Source of the DNA: Paenibacillus glycanilyticus NBRC 16618
GTDB lineage: Bacteria; Bacillota; Bacilli; Paenibacillales; Paenibacillaceae
Assembly: GCF_004000805.1 (NCBI RefSeq)
Contig: NZ_BILY01000016.1
Coordinates: 1 to 64,000 of the forward strand
Direction of reading: 5' to 3'
DNA: 64,000 nt
In this document: piece by piece, positions 35,009 through 43,939 of the stretch
How the letters are laid out: every line of letters starts with the position of its first letter
Numbering within the stretch: position 1 is the stretch's first letter
The notes under the pieces: model-generated
The model's input: the letters and a program-made list of their open reading frames with translations, nothing else
Databases searched by the model: none
Told to the model about the DNA's origin: nothing
Translations under genes and position numbers: made by a program

Positions 35009-36037
35009 TTACGCTTTGCCTGCCGCTTTCGAGCAGGATTCCCGCTCAATCATTTCGGTCTTAAGGCTAATGTAAACTTCGGAAATGTTCTTGCTTGTTA
35101 TCAATTCAGTCAGCACTTTTACGATGACGGAGCTGATATCGTATCTAAACCTTCTTACGGTCGTTAACGGCGGAACCATGAACTCCGACAGCTTCAGATC
35201 ATCAAAGCCCACCAAGGAAACGTCTTTCGGAATACGGAGGTTCATTTCGGCCAAAGCCTTCATGGCCCCGTACGCAATAATGTCGTTAAACGCGAAAATC
35301 GCGGTGATAGACGGCTGTTCCCGCATCAATTGCTTCACGGCTTCATAACCGTGCGAGGGATCAAACGCGCCCATTGCCACATTGGCGTCGGTCCATGGCA
35401 TCCCCAAATCGCGGAATGCGTCTTTGCATCCGTCCAGCCGGTTCAAATTGACGAGATGATTGCGGGGTCCCGCAATCATTCCGATTCTCCGATGGCCTAA
35501 TCCGTGCAAATAACGGATCACCTCGTAAGCGCCTTTTCGGTTGTCGTAGTCAATATAGTTTTGCCCCGTATTGTAGGTTCTTCCGTTCGTAAACACATAA
35601 GGGATCCCGAGTCTATTCAATTCCTCATACATCTTATCGCCCTCAACCGGGTCGAATAGGATGGCAGCATCCACTTTCTCCTCGCCCAAAAGCTTATAGG
35701 CCGGAGACGACTGCGAGTCCGAATAATGCTTCACGATATGAACCTGATGTCCGTATGCTTCAAACTCATCCTTTAAGTGATTCAAGTCGGCGGAGGTAGA
35801 CGGATCGTTATCGAAAAAGTCATTGTTGCCCGGTACGATAACGACGATATTATAAGATATTCCAACCTGGTTGGAGGGAGCAATCCCCGGCTTTAAATGC
35901 TCATTGGCAATATCCAATACTTTTTTGCGAGTCTCTTCGCTGAAATTGCCCTGGTTGTTAATGATTCTGGATACCGTACTAATCGAAACGTTTGCTTTTT
36001 TTGCGATTTCTTTTAGCTTGATGCGAGCTCCCTCCAT
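35009..36037 (-). CDS. LacI-family transcriptional repressor
   Basis: A 342-residue LacI/GalR regulator. The N-terminal helix-turn-helix reads IKLKEIAKKANVSISTVSRI, followed by a hinge helix and a periplasmic-binding-like sugar sensor domain (about 60-330; FVFTNGR-type segment here YVFTNGRTYNTG, GHRRIGMIAGPRNH, AIFAFNDIIAYGAMKALAE, VSLVGFDDLKLSEF). The ATG at 36037 has only AGGA two bases upstream, while GGAGGGAG lies inside the frame before an ATC codon, so the true start may be slightly downstream. It probably represses the GH31, DUF4832 and possibly ABC genes through the TTGCGCAA palindromes. Confidence 0.9.
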   Translation of the reverse strand: MEGARIKLKEIAKKANVSISTVSRIINNQGNFSEETRKKVLDIANEHLKPGIAPSNQVGISYNIVVIVPGNNDFFDNDPSTSADLNHLKDEFEAYGHQVHIVKHYSDSQSSPAYKLLGEEKVDAAILFDPVEGDKMYEELNRLGIPYVFTNGRTYNTGQNYIDYDNRKGAYEVIRYLHGLGHRRIGMIAGPRNHLVNLNRLDGCKDAFRDLGMPWTDANVAMGAFDPSHGYEAVKQLMREQPSITAIFAFNDIIAYGAMKALAEMNLRIPKDVSLVGFDDLKLSEFMVPPLTTVRRFRYDISSVIVKVLTELITSKNISEVYISLKTEMIERESCSKAAGKA

Positions 36038-36105
36038 TTCCTAAGAAACTTTTTTGCATAATAAGAAAATTATAGCGGTTGTTATCTCATCCAGTCAACG
36101 TACCT

Positions 36106-36510
36106 TTAGAACAACAAGGCATCCAGCGAATAAGCCCCTGCTCCGGTCAGCGCTACGCCGATCGCTACTGCAACGAGTACCAGCGGATATTCATACCCGT
36201 TTGCCGTTGACCACAAGCCGTTAGGCAAATGCACTTTCACTATAGCGCCTGCCATGGTGAGCACAATCATTACTCCTGCCGCTACGGTGAACAGTCCAGC
36301 GGTGAACAGTGCGCCGCCCAGCAATTCCAACATTCCCGCAAAGACCGCCATAACAACGCCGGGACGAATACCAACCGATTCCATCCAGCCTCCCGTCCCT
36401 TTCGGACCGTATCCTCCGAACAAGCCAAACAATTTCTGTGCACCATGCCCAACAAACAACAAACCTACCACTACCCGAATAATAAGAAGTCCCATATCCA
36501 TCATTTTCAT
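36106..36510 (-). CDS. DoxX-family membrane protein
   Basis: A 134-residue protein with four predicted membrane helices and the DoxX hallmark LLIIRVVVGLLFVGHGAQKLFG at its start, quoted here by its core FVGHGAQKLFG. The family includes CatD of Bacillus, a quinone-stress protein. It follows the DUF896 gene after 14 bp, with GGGGAGATG just upstream of its ATG, so both share the promoter region that holds two 18-bp palindromes. Function as part of thiol or quinone stress defence is inferred from family and operator type. Confidence 0.85.
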   Translation of the reverse strand: MKMMDMGLLIIRVVVGLLFVGHGAQKLFGLFGGYGPKGTGGWMESVGIRPGVVMAVFAGMLELLGGALFTAGLFTVAAGVMIVLTMAGAIVKVHLPNGLWSTANGYEYPLVLVAVAIGVALTGAGAYSLDALLF

Positions 36511-36524
36511 TCATCTCCCCAATT

Positions 36525-36779
36525 TTAATTAATAAGTGAATCCGTCTGGCGTTCATCTCTTAGCAAAATCGCTTTGTCGGCAGCCAGCTTCTTCGGAGTT
36601 ACGTCATACCCATTGTCATCGATGATCGAGACACCCAACAGCATATCGTGAACTTGACCTCGGATCTGCTGAATATACTCCTTGCGAAGCTCTGCCTGTT
36701 CTTTTGTCTCCTGCTCGTTAAGTCCTTCAGCATGCTGTTTTCTGCTCAATTCGTTAATGCGTCCCAGAATAGCAATCAT
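36525..36779 (-). CDS. DUF896 (YnzC-like) small protein
   Basis: An 84-residue protein of the DUF896/YnzC family, recognised by ILGRINELSRKQHAEGLNE, the EQAELRKEYIQQIRGQ segment, and its short helical-hairpin length. In Bacillus one member is linked to the SOS gene yneA, but the biochemical role is unclear. Here it is the first gene of an operon with doxX. Its own promoter region carries two long palindromes, which suggests control by a MarR- or DUF24-type stress sensor encoded elsewhere. Confidence 0.88.
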   Translation of the reverse strand: MIAILGRINELSRKQHAEGLNEQETKEQAELRKEYIQQIRGQVHDMLLGVSIIDDNGYDVTPKKLAADKAILLRDERQTDSLIN

Positions 36780-36823
36780 AATCGTAGGCTCCTTTGTTTA
36801 ATCGATTTTATCTTTAATTCAGT

Positions 36824-36841
36824 TATCTTAACTTAAAGATA
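36824..36841. promoter_or_regulatory. 18-bp operator-like palindrome, proximal
   Basis: TATCTTAACTTAAAGATA has TATCTT/AAGATA arms. An additional half site TATCTTTAA begins at 36809. It lies 45 bp upstream of the DUF896 start codon and matches the distal palindrome at 36934. Confidence 0.6.
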
Positions 36842-36933
36842 TATGGCATAAAAGATTACCCATTTTCTGCTCACTCCTTCATGCCCATTGCATTTTGCTG
36901 TACATTTGATTTGGCTGTTATCTTTAAATTAAA

Positions 36934-36951
36934 TATCTTGAATTAAAGATA
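36934..36951. promoter_or_regulatory. 18-bp operator-like palindrome, distal
   Basis: TATCTTGAATTAAAGATA repeats the proximal element; a further half site TATCTTTAA begins at 36919. The gene-free stretch 36780-37123 otherwise shows no gene. Confidence 0.6.
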
Positions 36952-37123
36952 TAACAAATTCGTACTGCTGTCAACAGGCAAAATAAAATTTCTTCCTTCG
37001 CTTAACCTTCCGGACCTTTCTCTTTGTGACTGAAAAAATCCCCTTCTAACGAACAGTATGGTATAGAACCGGAATGGTTCCGTATCTTATTCATCTATCC
37101 CCGATGCTAGGAGGGAAAAACCG

Positions 37124-37513
37124 ATGACGCCCCAACTCGCTGAACGTATAAATCACTTATCTCAAAATAATACCTCTATCCTTTCTATAATGGCCGAAAT
37201 GATCGCGACTATGGAGTATGACGCCAAACTCAAAAAGGAAATTCTTTTTAAAGTTGATGAAATCAGCATGGAGATCTCCAAAAAAGATAAACTCTGTTAT
37301 GACGTAGTGAATGCTACTGATAACGGTGGCTATCACAAAGCTATGATGGTATGGAAACAATTTAGAAAGGATGTAGAGCATGCTCTAGGTGAGTTGCATA
37401 AGCGCATTCAACGGACAAGATACCCTGACGAATGGAGCGAGACCTATGAGCTCTTGAAGCGTCGAGCAGCTCTACATGATGATGAAGTGGCAAGATTAGA
37501 GCGGAAAGAATAG
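37124..37513 (+). CDS. Hypothetical helical protein
   Basis: A 129-residue, charged, probably all-helical cytoplasmic protein without signal or membrane segment. The ATG has CTAGGAGGG eight or so bases upstream, so it is very likely a real gene. The C-terminal half (MMVWKQFRKDVEHALGELHK) looks like a long amphipathic helix. It ends four bases from the convergent DinB gene, with no terminator between them. I do not recognise a family. Confidence 0.6.
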   Translation: MTPQLAERINHLSQNNTSILSIMAEMIATMEYDAKLKKEILFKVDEISMEISKKDKLCYDVVNATDNGGYHKAMMVWKQFRKDVEHALGELHKRIQRTRYPDEWSETYELLKRRAALHDDEVARLERKE

Positions 37514-37517
37514 CAAG

Positions 37518-37973
37518 TTATAGCCTCGCGAACGTGATGTAATCGACTTGGACAGGCTCTGCCGATAGGGTCCGAAGTGCCCGGTTGATCTGTCCCCGGT
37601 GATATTGCCCGTGTAGGAGGACCTGCAGCAGAATATCGCGGACGGATGTTCGGAACGGAACACCGCTCTGATTCGCATAATCAATCATTTCGTCCAGCTC
37701 CGATTCCTCAAGCCCTTCGATATAAACATGATATTGCTCGGCGTTTTCTTCGAACATCGTCCGGATCGCCGTCAGGTCTTCCGCTTCCTCCCACAATGAA
37801 TATTGCGCGCTGCCCCTGCCCTGCAATCGGGACAGCCAGACTTGCTCCGCAACAGCGACGTGCCGAACCAGCTTCAGTAGATCCTTGTTCTTCGTTTCAC
37901 TCTCCTCGAGCGCGTCCAAAATTCGCCCGTCCGCCCAGTACAGGTGGTCCATCATGCGTCTAATCGTCTTCAT
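37518..37973 (-). CDS. DinB-family protein
   Basis: A 151-residue four-helix DinB/YfiT-fold protein. The three metal-binding His residues of the family are visible as MMDHLYWADGR near the start, HVAVAEQVWLSRL, and LLHGQYHRGQINRAL near the C-terminus. Such proteins are nickel- or zinc-dependent thiol transferases or of unknown activity. No LexA-type box is visible upstream, so damage induction is not supported here. It is a single gene convergent with a hypothetical gene. Confidence 0.88.
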   Translation of the reverse strand: MKTIRRMMDHLYWADGRILDALEESETKNKDLLKLVRHVAVAEQVWLSRLQGRGSAQYSLWEEAEDLTAIRTMFEENAEQYHVYIEGLEESELDEMIDYANQSGVPFRTSVRDILLQVLLHGQYHRGQINRALRTLSAEPVQVDYITFARL

Positions 37974-38089
37974 TTCGTTTTCCTCCTCTTCGTCTCGTCA
38001 ATTACTCGACTCTCCTGTATTCGTTTTCTCAAATCCTGTTTAACATTAGGCCTCTCTTGTTTACCTTCTAAATAAGAGGGGTGAGAGCA

Positions 38090-38980
38090 ATGAAACGAGT
38101 GTTTGCGATTCTTCCGTTTTTCAAAAATTTGTACAGCCGTTTTCGCGATGACGATGTTCCTGCTCTAGGAGCACAGCTTACATATTACTTTATTTTATCT
38201 TTTTTTCCGTTTCTAATCTTTGTGGTGAGCTTAATGAGCTTTGTCCGGTTGTCCGGAGACAGTGTCGTCGCTGAGCTTATACGCCTGCTTCCGCAGCAAA
38301 CGGGTGAAGCGATTCAAACGATTCTGCAAGAGGTAACGAAGGACAGCAGAGGCACGCTGCTATCAATCGGTATGATCGCTACGCTCTGGTCAGCGTCCAA
38401 TGGCGTTAACGCGGTCATTAAAGGTGTCAATAAAGCTTATGATGTCGAGGAAAACCGCCCGTTCTGGAAAGTGAGAGCGATCTCGCTTGCGGCAACGGTT
38501 GTGTTGGCCCTGGCCATTTTGCTCGCGATTGTTTTGGTTATTTTCGGAGAGGTTATCGGTAATTTTCTATTCGATTGGTTCAATTCCCCGGTAGGCTTCG
38601 GACTCGTCTGGGGCACATTGAAATACGTCTTTCCCATTTCGTTCATGATTGTTGTTTTCTCGTTGCTCTACTGGATTGTACCCAACCGCAAAGTTCCTTT
38701 CAAAGCTGCCCTTCCGGGAGCTCTGTTTGCGACCTTTGGCTGGATCGCATCCTCCTTGCTGTTCCAGTTCTATATCAATAACTTTGGCAACTATTCCAAA
38801 ACGTACGGAAGCATTGGCGGCATTATCATCCTGCTGATCTGGCTCTACATCAGCTCCAATATTATTATTCTGGGCGGAGAGGTCAACGCTACGCTTGAAA
38901 GCGGGCAAGCCAAGCCTTCTGTCAGTAAAACGCTGGCGAACGGCCGCGGCAAGCAAAAAACTCATTCGATTAAGCTATAG
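38090..38980 (+). CDS. YihY/BrkB-family inner membrane protein
   Basis: A membrane protein of about 296 residues with six predicted helices. Family marks are DDDVPALGAQLTYYFILSFF near residue 20, TLWSASNGVNAVIKGVNKAY, VPNRKVPFKAALPGALFAT and the C-terminal GGIIILLIWLYISSNIIILG. Early annotation as ribonuclease BN was an error for this family; the role is unknown. The ATG at 38090 has GAGGGGTGAG five bases upstream; the GTG at 38081 would lie inside that site. Confidence 0.9.
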   Translation: MKRVFAILPFFKNLYSRFRDDDVPALGAQLTYYFILSFFPFLIFVVSLMSFVRLSGDSVVAELIRLLPQQTGEAIQTILQEVTKDSRGTLLSIGMIATLWSASNGVNAVIKGVNKAYDVEENRPFWKVRAISLAATVVLALAILLAIVLVIFGEVIGNFLFDWFNSPVGFGLVWGTLKYVFPISFMIVVFSLLYWIVPNRKVPFKAALPGALFATFGWIASSLLFQFYINNFGNYSKTYGSIGGIIILLIWLYISSNIIILGGEVNATLESGQAKPSVSKTLANGRGKQKTHSIKL

Positions 38981-39016
38981 CTAATCCTATATTCAGAACA
39001 GCTGTTTAGGAGCATG

Positions 39017-39048
39017 CAGAAAAGCGACCCGTTACGGTCGCTTTTCTG
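39017..39048. terminator. Convergent terminator
   Basis: CAGAAAAGCGACC pairs with GGTCGCTTTTCTG around a 6-nt loop, between the YihY gene and the convergent TelA gene. It can act in both directions. Confidence 0.85.
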
Positions 39049-39061
39049 CTGGAATGCTTCT

Positions 39062-40201
39062 TTACAGCCCCAAAGCATTACCCTTCTCTAGCCGCAAAAT
39101 ATGCTTCTCGCCATCGTCGGCCAATGTCCTGAACTGGTTGATGGTTTCCCTCATTTTCGGAAGTGCCTGCTGTTTGTACGAGCTGATGGAATCAAACGCG
39201 GACAGTACATCCGCAAACGCTTGTTTCAACGTATCGACCGAGACCGTAGCTTCAATGGCTTGCTGTTGAATGGCAACGCCTTGCTCCTTCAGCATCCGGG
39301 ACGTGCCGGCGATAAGGTTCGTCGTGGTCTGATTCAACAATTCGATTTTCTTGAGAACGATACCTTGATTGTACAAGGCGCTCGCCACCGTAACAGCTAT
39401 TTTCAAAGCCGAAATCGTAACGGTCTTCGCCCGGTCCACGCCGCGAATGAGCTCCTTATTATTGCGGATAACGACCTCGTATGCCAACATCCCTTGCTGA
39501 TTGACGACCAGCATTTGCTGCAAATCCATGACCCGCTGGCGCATCGGGAACAGGATTTCCTCGGTTATGAACCGAATCTTCTCGGGGTCTTCGCTGCGGC
39601 TTTTGGCCGCTTCGATCTGGGCTTCGATGGATTCGTCCATGAACATCCCAAGCTGAATTTCCTTCTTGAGCGTTTTGGTCAGCTTTCGGATTTCATGCTG
39701 TTCGAGCTCCAGCGTCGTATTGTCGTTTCTGAGCACGGCACCGCCTTTATCCAGCGACACCACGATATCGGCAATCACCTCGTCGGCCTTCTCGAACTTG
39801 AGGAAGTACGCCCTCAGCGGATTAAATAGCTTGCCGAGAAATCCTTTCTTGGCAAAGTCGATCATACTTGGATCCAGATCCTTCAGCTGCGTATGCAATT
39901 CGGCTAACCCCTTCGCAACCGGGCCGCCCTCATCGCCGGATTTCGCAAGATTACCGACCGAGACCTGCAGCAGGGTGTTTTTGTCGGAAGAGCGTTTCAT
40001 GGTGTTCAGCCCATAGGCGTCGATCGATTGAAGAATCTCTTTGCGCTGCTCCAGCGACTCGACATCCATCGTCATAATCATTTTAACGTTGGAATCCGCT
40101 TCTTCTTTCAGCTTCGCCTCTTCCTCCGGCAATGGCTGTATGGTAGGCTCGATCTCGGCCTTCAGCTCCTCCGGACTAGATACGTTCATCGAAAATGCCA
40201 T
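39062..40201 (-). CDS. TelA-family (toxic anion resistance, YaaN-like) protein
   Basis: A 379-residue TelA-family protein, mostly helical and soluble. Recognised by EQRKEILQSIDAYGLNTMKR, the VGNLAKSGDEGGPVAKGLAE region, and the C-terminal TLKQAFADVLSAFDSISSYK. The family is linked to tellurite and other toxic-anion tolerance and to envelope stress, but its biochemistry is unclear. It is the last gene of a three-gene operon with a VWA/binding-domain protein and a membrane coiled-coil protein; in Bacillus the homologue yaaN is paired with xpaC. Confidence 0.88.
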   Translation of the reverse strand: MAFSMNVSSPEELKAEIEPTIQPLPEEEAKLKEEADSNVKMIMTMDVESLEQRKEILQSIDAYGLNTMKRSSDKNTLLQVSVGNLAKSGDEGGPVAKGLAELHTQLKDLDPSMIDFAKKGFLGKLFNPLRAYFLKFEKADEVIADIVVSLDKGGAVLRNDNTTLELEQHEIRKLTKTLKKEIQLGMFMDESIEAQIEAAKSRSEDPEKIRFITEEILFPMRQRVMDLQQMLVVNQQGMLAYEVVIRNNKELIRGVDRAKTVTISALKIAVTVASALYNQGIVLKKIELLNQTTTNLIAGTSRMLKEQGVAIQQQAIEATVSVDTLKQAFADVLSAFDSISSYKQQALPKMRETINQFRTLADDGEKHILRLEKGNALGL

Positions 40202-40222
40202 TGAAATCCCCCCTCGAATTGG

Positions 40223-41911
40223 TTACATCTGCACATTGAATAGATTGCCGATCTTGTACACGACATCGTCCGTATCCGCGTTAATGCTGGCCGCTTCGTT
40301 AATGCTGGAGATATTTTGCAGCGCTTGAATATTGGCGTTGTAGCCGATCGTGTAGATCGGGATCTTATACGTCTCGATTAATCCCTTGATGTCCTGCAGC
40401 GTATAGCCCTGGTTCGTCTCGCCGTCGCTAAGGACGAAGATGACAGGCTTGGTGTTGGGATCGATGGCCAATTGATCCTCGAGCAGCTTCAGCGCTACAA
40501 CGATTCCGTCGAAGGTAGCCGTACCGCCGGCGGACTGCAGACTTTCCACCGCTCCGACGAATAAGGACTGCTGATTCGTGTCGTACTTCGCGATCGGCAG
40601 CTTGATGGTAACGCCGTCCGAATACGAGACGAGACCGATGCTGTTGTCCCTGCCCAGGTATTTCTGCCCTTTCAACAGCGACTCTTTCAAACGATTGAGC
40701 GGCTCGCCGTCCATGCTTCCGGAAACGTCGGTGACGAAAACCGCGGTGATCGGCTTACTGCTGTTCTTTTTCTCTTTCCATACCTTCTGCGCAGATATAA
40801 GCATGTCGCCATCCACGGGAGCAAGCTCCGATTTGTAGGTTTCAAGACCGTTAAATCCTTTTTCCTGCGCGGACTTCATGTATTTGTCTTGCGTAACGAA
40901 CTCGGCGAATTTCTTGAGAATATCCAGCTTCTCCTGCGGCAGATCGCCTAAGGCGTAGAGCGGACTATCGTGCCTGAACCCAAACGGCGTAAATACGTAC
41001 CCGCTTTTCAAGTCCGCGGCGTTGACGTAGGTCTGGTATTCAAGGACGAATCCGTCCAGGGCGCCCGATTTGGCCGCATCGCGCATCTGAATGGTCGTAG
41101 AGGCGATAAACGGCACATTGGACTGGAACTTTTCAAACTCCTGCACAGCTTTATCGCTCAACAAATTGGTATTATCGAAGGTATGAAGTGCTGTTACCAG
41201 AAAATTCAAGCCTGTGGAGCTTGCGAAAGGATCGGTATAGCCCATGGAGAGCTCGTTATTAGCGATAGCTTCCGTTACGGATTGGATATTGACGGAGCCG
41301 TACTTGTCGATCATGGCGTCGTACTTCGCTTTGGCAATGACGATTCCGGGAACATTGCCGACTAAACGCTTGGTCACGAGCTGCGTTTTAACCCCGCTTG
41401 CCTGAACCATTTCGCCCCATAGCTCATTCGAAGGAGTAAACGCATCGGGTACGTATTTACCGGATTTGATGTAGTCCGCTGCCGTGCCCGAGGCGATATT
41501 GCGAATCTTTACCGACACGGACTTTCCGTTCACGGTTATATTCGCCTTGTTAAACTCGGTCGCTACGTCCGTCAGCCATCCGTCCACGCCCGTTCCCGAC
41601 TTTTCCGTGGAGGAGAAAATCTCGACGAAATTGTCGTTCGTGTTGTTCACCGTGATAGGAAACTTTCCGATGTCGGGTAAGGAAGCGGCGACATCGACGG
41701 GGTCCAGGTCGATCTGGCCCTTCACGGGCGTTTCAACGGCCGGGGAGATCTTTTTGTACAGCTTGTTTAATCGATCCCCGGCATTCTCGGCCGTCACCTC
41801 CGCCTTCGATTTGCCCAGATTGGAGGTCAAGGTTACCCCGGCGTAAACAAGTCCGAAGACGACCACCAGAAGAACAACGGAGATTAACAAGAAATTACCT
41901 TTTCTTTGCAT
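40223..41911 (-). CDS. Membrane-anchored substrate-binding plus VWA-domain protein
   Basis: A protein of about 562 residues. An N-terminal helix (FLLISVVLLVVVFGLVYAG) anchors it; most of it should be extracellular. Residues 60-360 look like a bacterial solute-binding fold (VNGKSVSVKIRNIASGTAAD; DAFTPSNELWGEM). A von Willebrand A domain follows with an intact MIDAS start AVFVTDVSGSMDG, a threonine in GGTATFDG and a further acidic loop FVLSDGETNQG. The ATG at 41911 has AGAGGTG upstream. It is the middle gene between a membrane protein and TelA, and might act as a metal-dependent scaffold or sensor at the cell surface. Confidence 0.82.
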   Translation of the reverse strand: MQRKGNFLLISVVLLVVVFGLVYAGVTLTSNLGKSKAEVTAENAGDRLNKLYKKISPAVETPVKGQIDLDPVDVAASLPDIGKFPITVNNTNDNFVEIFSSTEKSGTGVDGWLTDVATEFNKANITVNGKSVSVKIRNIASGTAADYIKSGKYVPDAFTPSNELWGEMVQASGVKTQLVTKRLVGNVPGIVIAKAKYDAMIDKYGSVNIQSVTEAIANNELSMGYTDPFASSTGLNFLVTALHTFDNTNLLSDKAVQEFEKFQSNVPFIASTTIQMRDAAKSGALDGFVLEYQTYVNAADLKSGYVFTPFGFRHDSPLYALGDLPQEKLDILKKFAEFVTQDKYMKSAQEKGFNGLETYKSELAPVDGDMLISAQKVWKEKKNSSKPITAVFVTDVSGSMDGEPLNRLKESLLKGQKYLGRDNSIGLVSYSDGVTIKLPIAKYDTNQQSLFVGAVESLQSAGGTATFDGIVVALKLLEDQLAIDPNTKPVIFVLSDGETNQGYTLQDIKGLIETYKIPIYTIGYNANIQALQNISSINEAASINADTDDVVYKIGNLFNVQM

Positions 41912-41923
41912 CCAGGTCACCTC

Positions 41924-42709
41924 TTAATTCTTGTAGTATTGGGTTTGTTTGATCAACGTGTCGATTTCCTGCATGCAAGGCATGCTGTCGATGTCGCCCG
42001 GCTCCAGGCTATCCAAGCGGGAGATCTCCAGCATGAGCTGATCCAGCTTTAACAAGATTTCCTCGTTAGTGCCGAGCGATTGCTTGGTGAAGGAAAGATA
42101 TTCGCCGTACACGTTTTTTCTGGCTTGCAATAGCTCCGGCGATAATGGCGACGGCTTCCGCCCCGAAACGCTTTCGAATTCCGATGCGTCGAACGTATGC
42201 AGCCGATTGAGAATGCTCCTGACGTTCAGATAGAACAGCTTCTCCACCTCGTAGATGACGGAGGAAAACTTCTTATAGCTTAGTTCCGAGGGATCGAATC
42301 GCTGTTTCAAAACCTCGAGCAGCGTGTTTCTTTTCTTCTGCATGCGTTCCAGCTGACGTAAAGCCAAGCCGATATCCTCTTCTAAAACCTTAATGCGCCG
42401 GAAGCGAGATAATGCCTCGACATAATCGTCATGCGTCTTCATCTCCTTCACCGGCAGAGCTGCCTTGGCTTTAAATAGGAAGGAATAACACCCATAAGTC
42501 AGCGTGATGGCGCTGGCGACGAGAAAAGTCACGCCGATTGCCGAGGAGAGCGCGTTGCCGCCAATCTCGATTCCAATAAATCCGCGGGAGAAAACGACAA
42601 TATTCAACGCTACGACACCAAGTGTCAAACCAAGCAGTTTTATGTATCTGGTCACGCTTAATCGAACACCCCTTTGCCAAAATCTCGTCTCACTATCATT
42701 GTACAACAC
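41924..42709 (-). CDS. Membrane protein with long helical tail, XpaC-like position
   Basis: A 261-residue protein. Two membrane helices lie near residues 22-45 and 55-75. A long charged helical region follows (about 85-255), including ALRQLERMQKKRNTLLEVLK. It is the first gene of the VWA-TelA operon, 12 bp before the VWA gene. Its layout and link with TelA recall XpaC (the 5-bromo-4-chloroindolyl phosphate hydrolysis protein family) next to YaaN, but I cannot confirm the family from sequence. No catalytic motif is visible. Confidence 0.7.
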   Translation of the reverse strand: MLYNDSETRFWQRGVRLSVTRYIKLLGLTLGVVALNIVVFSRGFIGIEIGGNALSSAIGVTFLVASAITLTYGCYSFLFKAKAALPVKEMKTHDDYVEALSRFRRIKVLEEDIGLALRQLERMQKKRNTLLEVLKQRFDPSELSYKKFSSVIYEVEKLFYLNVRSILNRLHTFDASEFESVSGRKPSPLSPELLQARKNVYGEYLSFTKQSLGTNEEILLKLDQLMLEISRLDSLEPGDIDSMPCMQEIDTLIKQTQYYKN

Positions 42710-42890
42710 TGTTAAATCTTGGGGCTAGAATTTTATGGCTAAGAGTTTAATTCCTAGCAAAACCGTTCATCGTTTTAAATACTGACAAAAGCAGGCATTA
42801 TTGGGCATATACGCGCGTGAGGCAGCTCACGTTTCCGTTTTCAAGAAAAATCGCAAATAGGCGCTGGAGAATAGAACCTGCTATGCAGAA

Positions 42891-42912
42891 AAACCACCTC
42901 GGCGGGTGGTTT
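42891..42912 (-). terminator. Rho-independent terminator
   Basis: AAACCACC pairs with GGTGGTTT around a TCGGCG loop, with a T run on the minus strand, nine bases after the 238-residue membrane protein gene. Confidence 0.8.
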
Positions 42913-42920
42913 GGAAATCC

Positions 42921-43637
42921 TTAATACGACAATGATTTGATAAGCAGTGACATAGCAAGTACGATTACGACAATTCCCCCTGCTTTTGACGAAAAGTAAT
43001 AAAAATCGCTGGGCTCTTGGCTATTCGTCCATATCCACTTAAGGGAAATCAGGAACAAGAAATTCTGAAACCACTCATACTTAAAGAGGCACCAGCCATA
43101 TACAATCAACACGAGCCCTCCAATAAAAGCGAAGAGGTTTCCCCGTTCCGGCTGATAATCGGGATAGGCAGCCAACAAAATCCAAGAGGGCCAATAACGT
43201 TCATCGTTCTCCCCCAAAATTCTTTTATTGCCTTCATAGGCGGCTATCATTATCGAAGGCTCTCCGCGTTCATCATAAGTCATTAGAGAACCATCCTGGT
43301 CCACGATTGTGTAATAGTGCCCATCGGCATATTCCACCTTATATTCGGTCGATTCAGGCCCTTGCGATCTAATCACTCTAAATAGTTCCTCTTCGATATA
43401 TACCTCCCGGACAGGGTCCTTAATGACAACTTTAATGTCTGGACCATAGGAGGACTTGTAGGTGATGAGATTTGCTTCATTGCTGGTTGTTTTATATGCG
43501 ATTCCATCCACTTTTAGGACGTTCTCGAAAAAATACCATCTGGCGAACAAGGCGATGGCTGCGCTTGCGGCAATTATGCCAATGATTGTGAAGCAGGCTT
43601 TTAAGCGGTACCTTTTGGGCTGCATAACCGGGTTCAT
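42921..43637 (-). CDS. Hypothetical membrane protein with DUF6199-like tail
   Basis: A 238-residue protein. One N-terminal helix (FTIIGIIAASAAIALFARW), an extracellular or periplasm-facing beta-rich domain (about 45-165) and three C-terminal helices. The tail, WIWTNSQEPSDFYYFSSKAG, matches in pattern the small 67-residue protein at 46163-46366 (WTIKESWKSNDATEPSDRY), so both may carry a DUF6199-type segment. A ribosome site AAAGGGGACC lies just upstream of the ATG. Function unknown. Confidence 0.65.
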   Translation of the reverse strand: MNPVMQPKRYRLKACFTIIGIIAASAAIALFARWYFFENVLKVDGIAYKTTSNEANLITYKSSYGPDIKVVIKDPVREVYIEEELFRVIRSQGPESTEYKVEYADGHYYTIVDQDGSLMTYDERGEPSIMIAAYEGNKRILGENDERYWPSWILLAAYPDYQPERGNLFAFIGGLVLIVYGWCLFKYEWFQNFLFLISLKWIWTNSQEPSDFYYFSSKAGGIVVIVLAMSLLIKSLSY

Positions 43638-43863
43638 TTAAGGTCCCCTTTCCTTGGACGAGCTTAATAGCAATTCCATAATCCATATATAGCAATAAAA
43701 TGCAATATTTATATACGCTTCATTTTCCGCTTTTGTTGCACTGTCCTGCTCTTTCTAGCAGAATCTCAATACTGGAGAATATAAGAAAAACCCAAGCACG
43801 ATATGGTTCAGACTCAAGGCTACTTAAATGAACGGCTTATTACCGCAACACTCCGGACAACAA

Positions 43864-43892
43864 TTGCATTTCGCCGCTTCATGCGTTACTAT
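43864..43892 (+). promoter_or_regulatory. Possible promoter of the TetR-map pair
   Basis: TTGCAT (43864-43869), a 17-bp spacer and TACTAT (43887-43892) stand 48 bp before the TetR gene. The rest of the 300-bp gap before it shows no gene or clear repeat. Confidence 0.45.
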
Positions 43893-43939
43893 TTTTATAT
43901 CGACAAATATGCAGGTCTAAATAAGGAGGGTAACACGTC

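Noticed and set aside
36845..36895. Possible 11-codon leader peptide before DUF896 (minus strand, with GAAGGAG)
   Set aside because: Very short, no regulatory codon run and no attenuator hairpin; best taken as chance.
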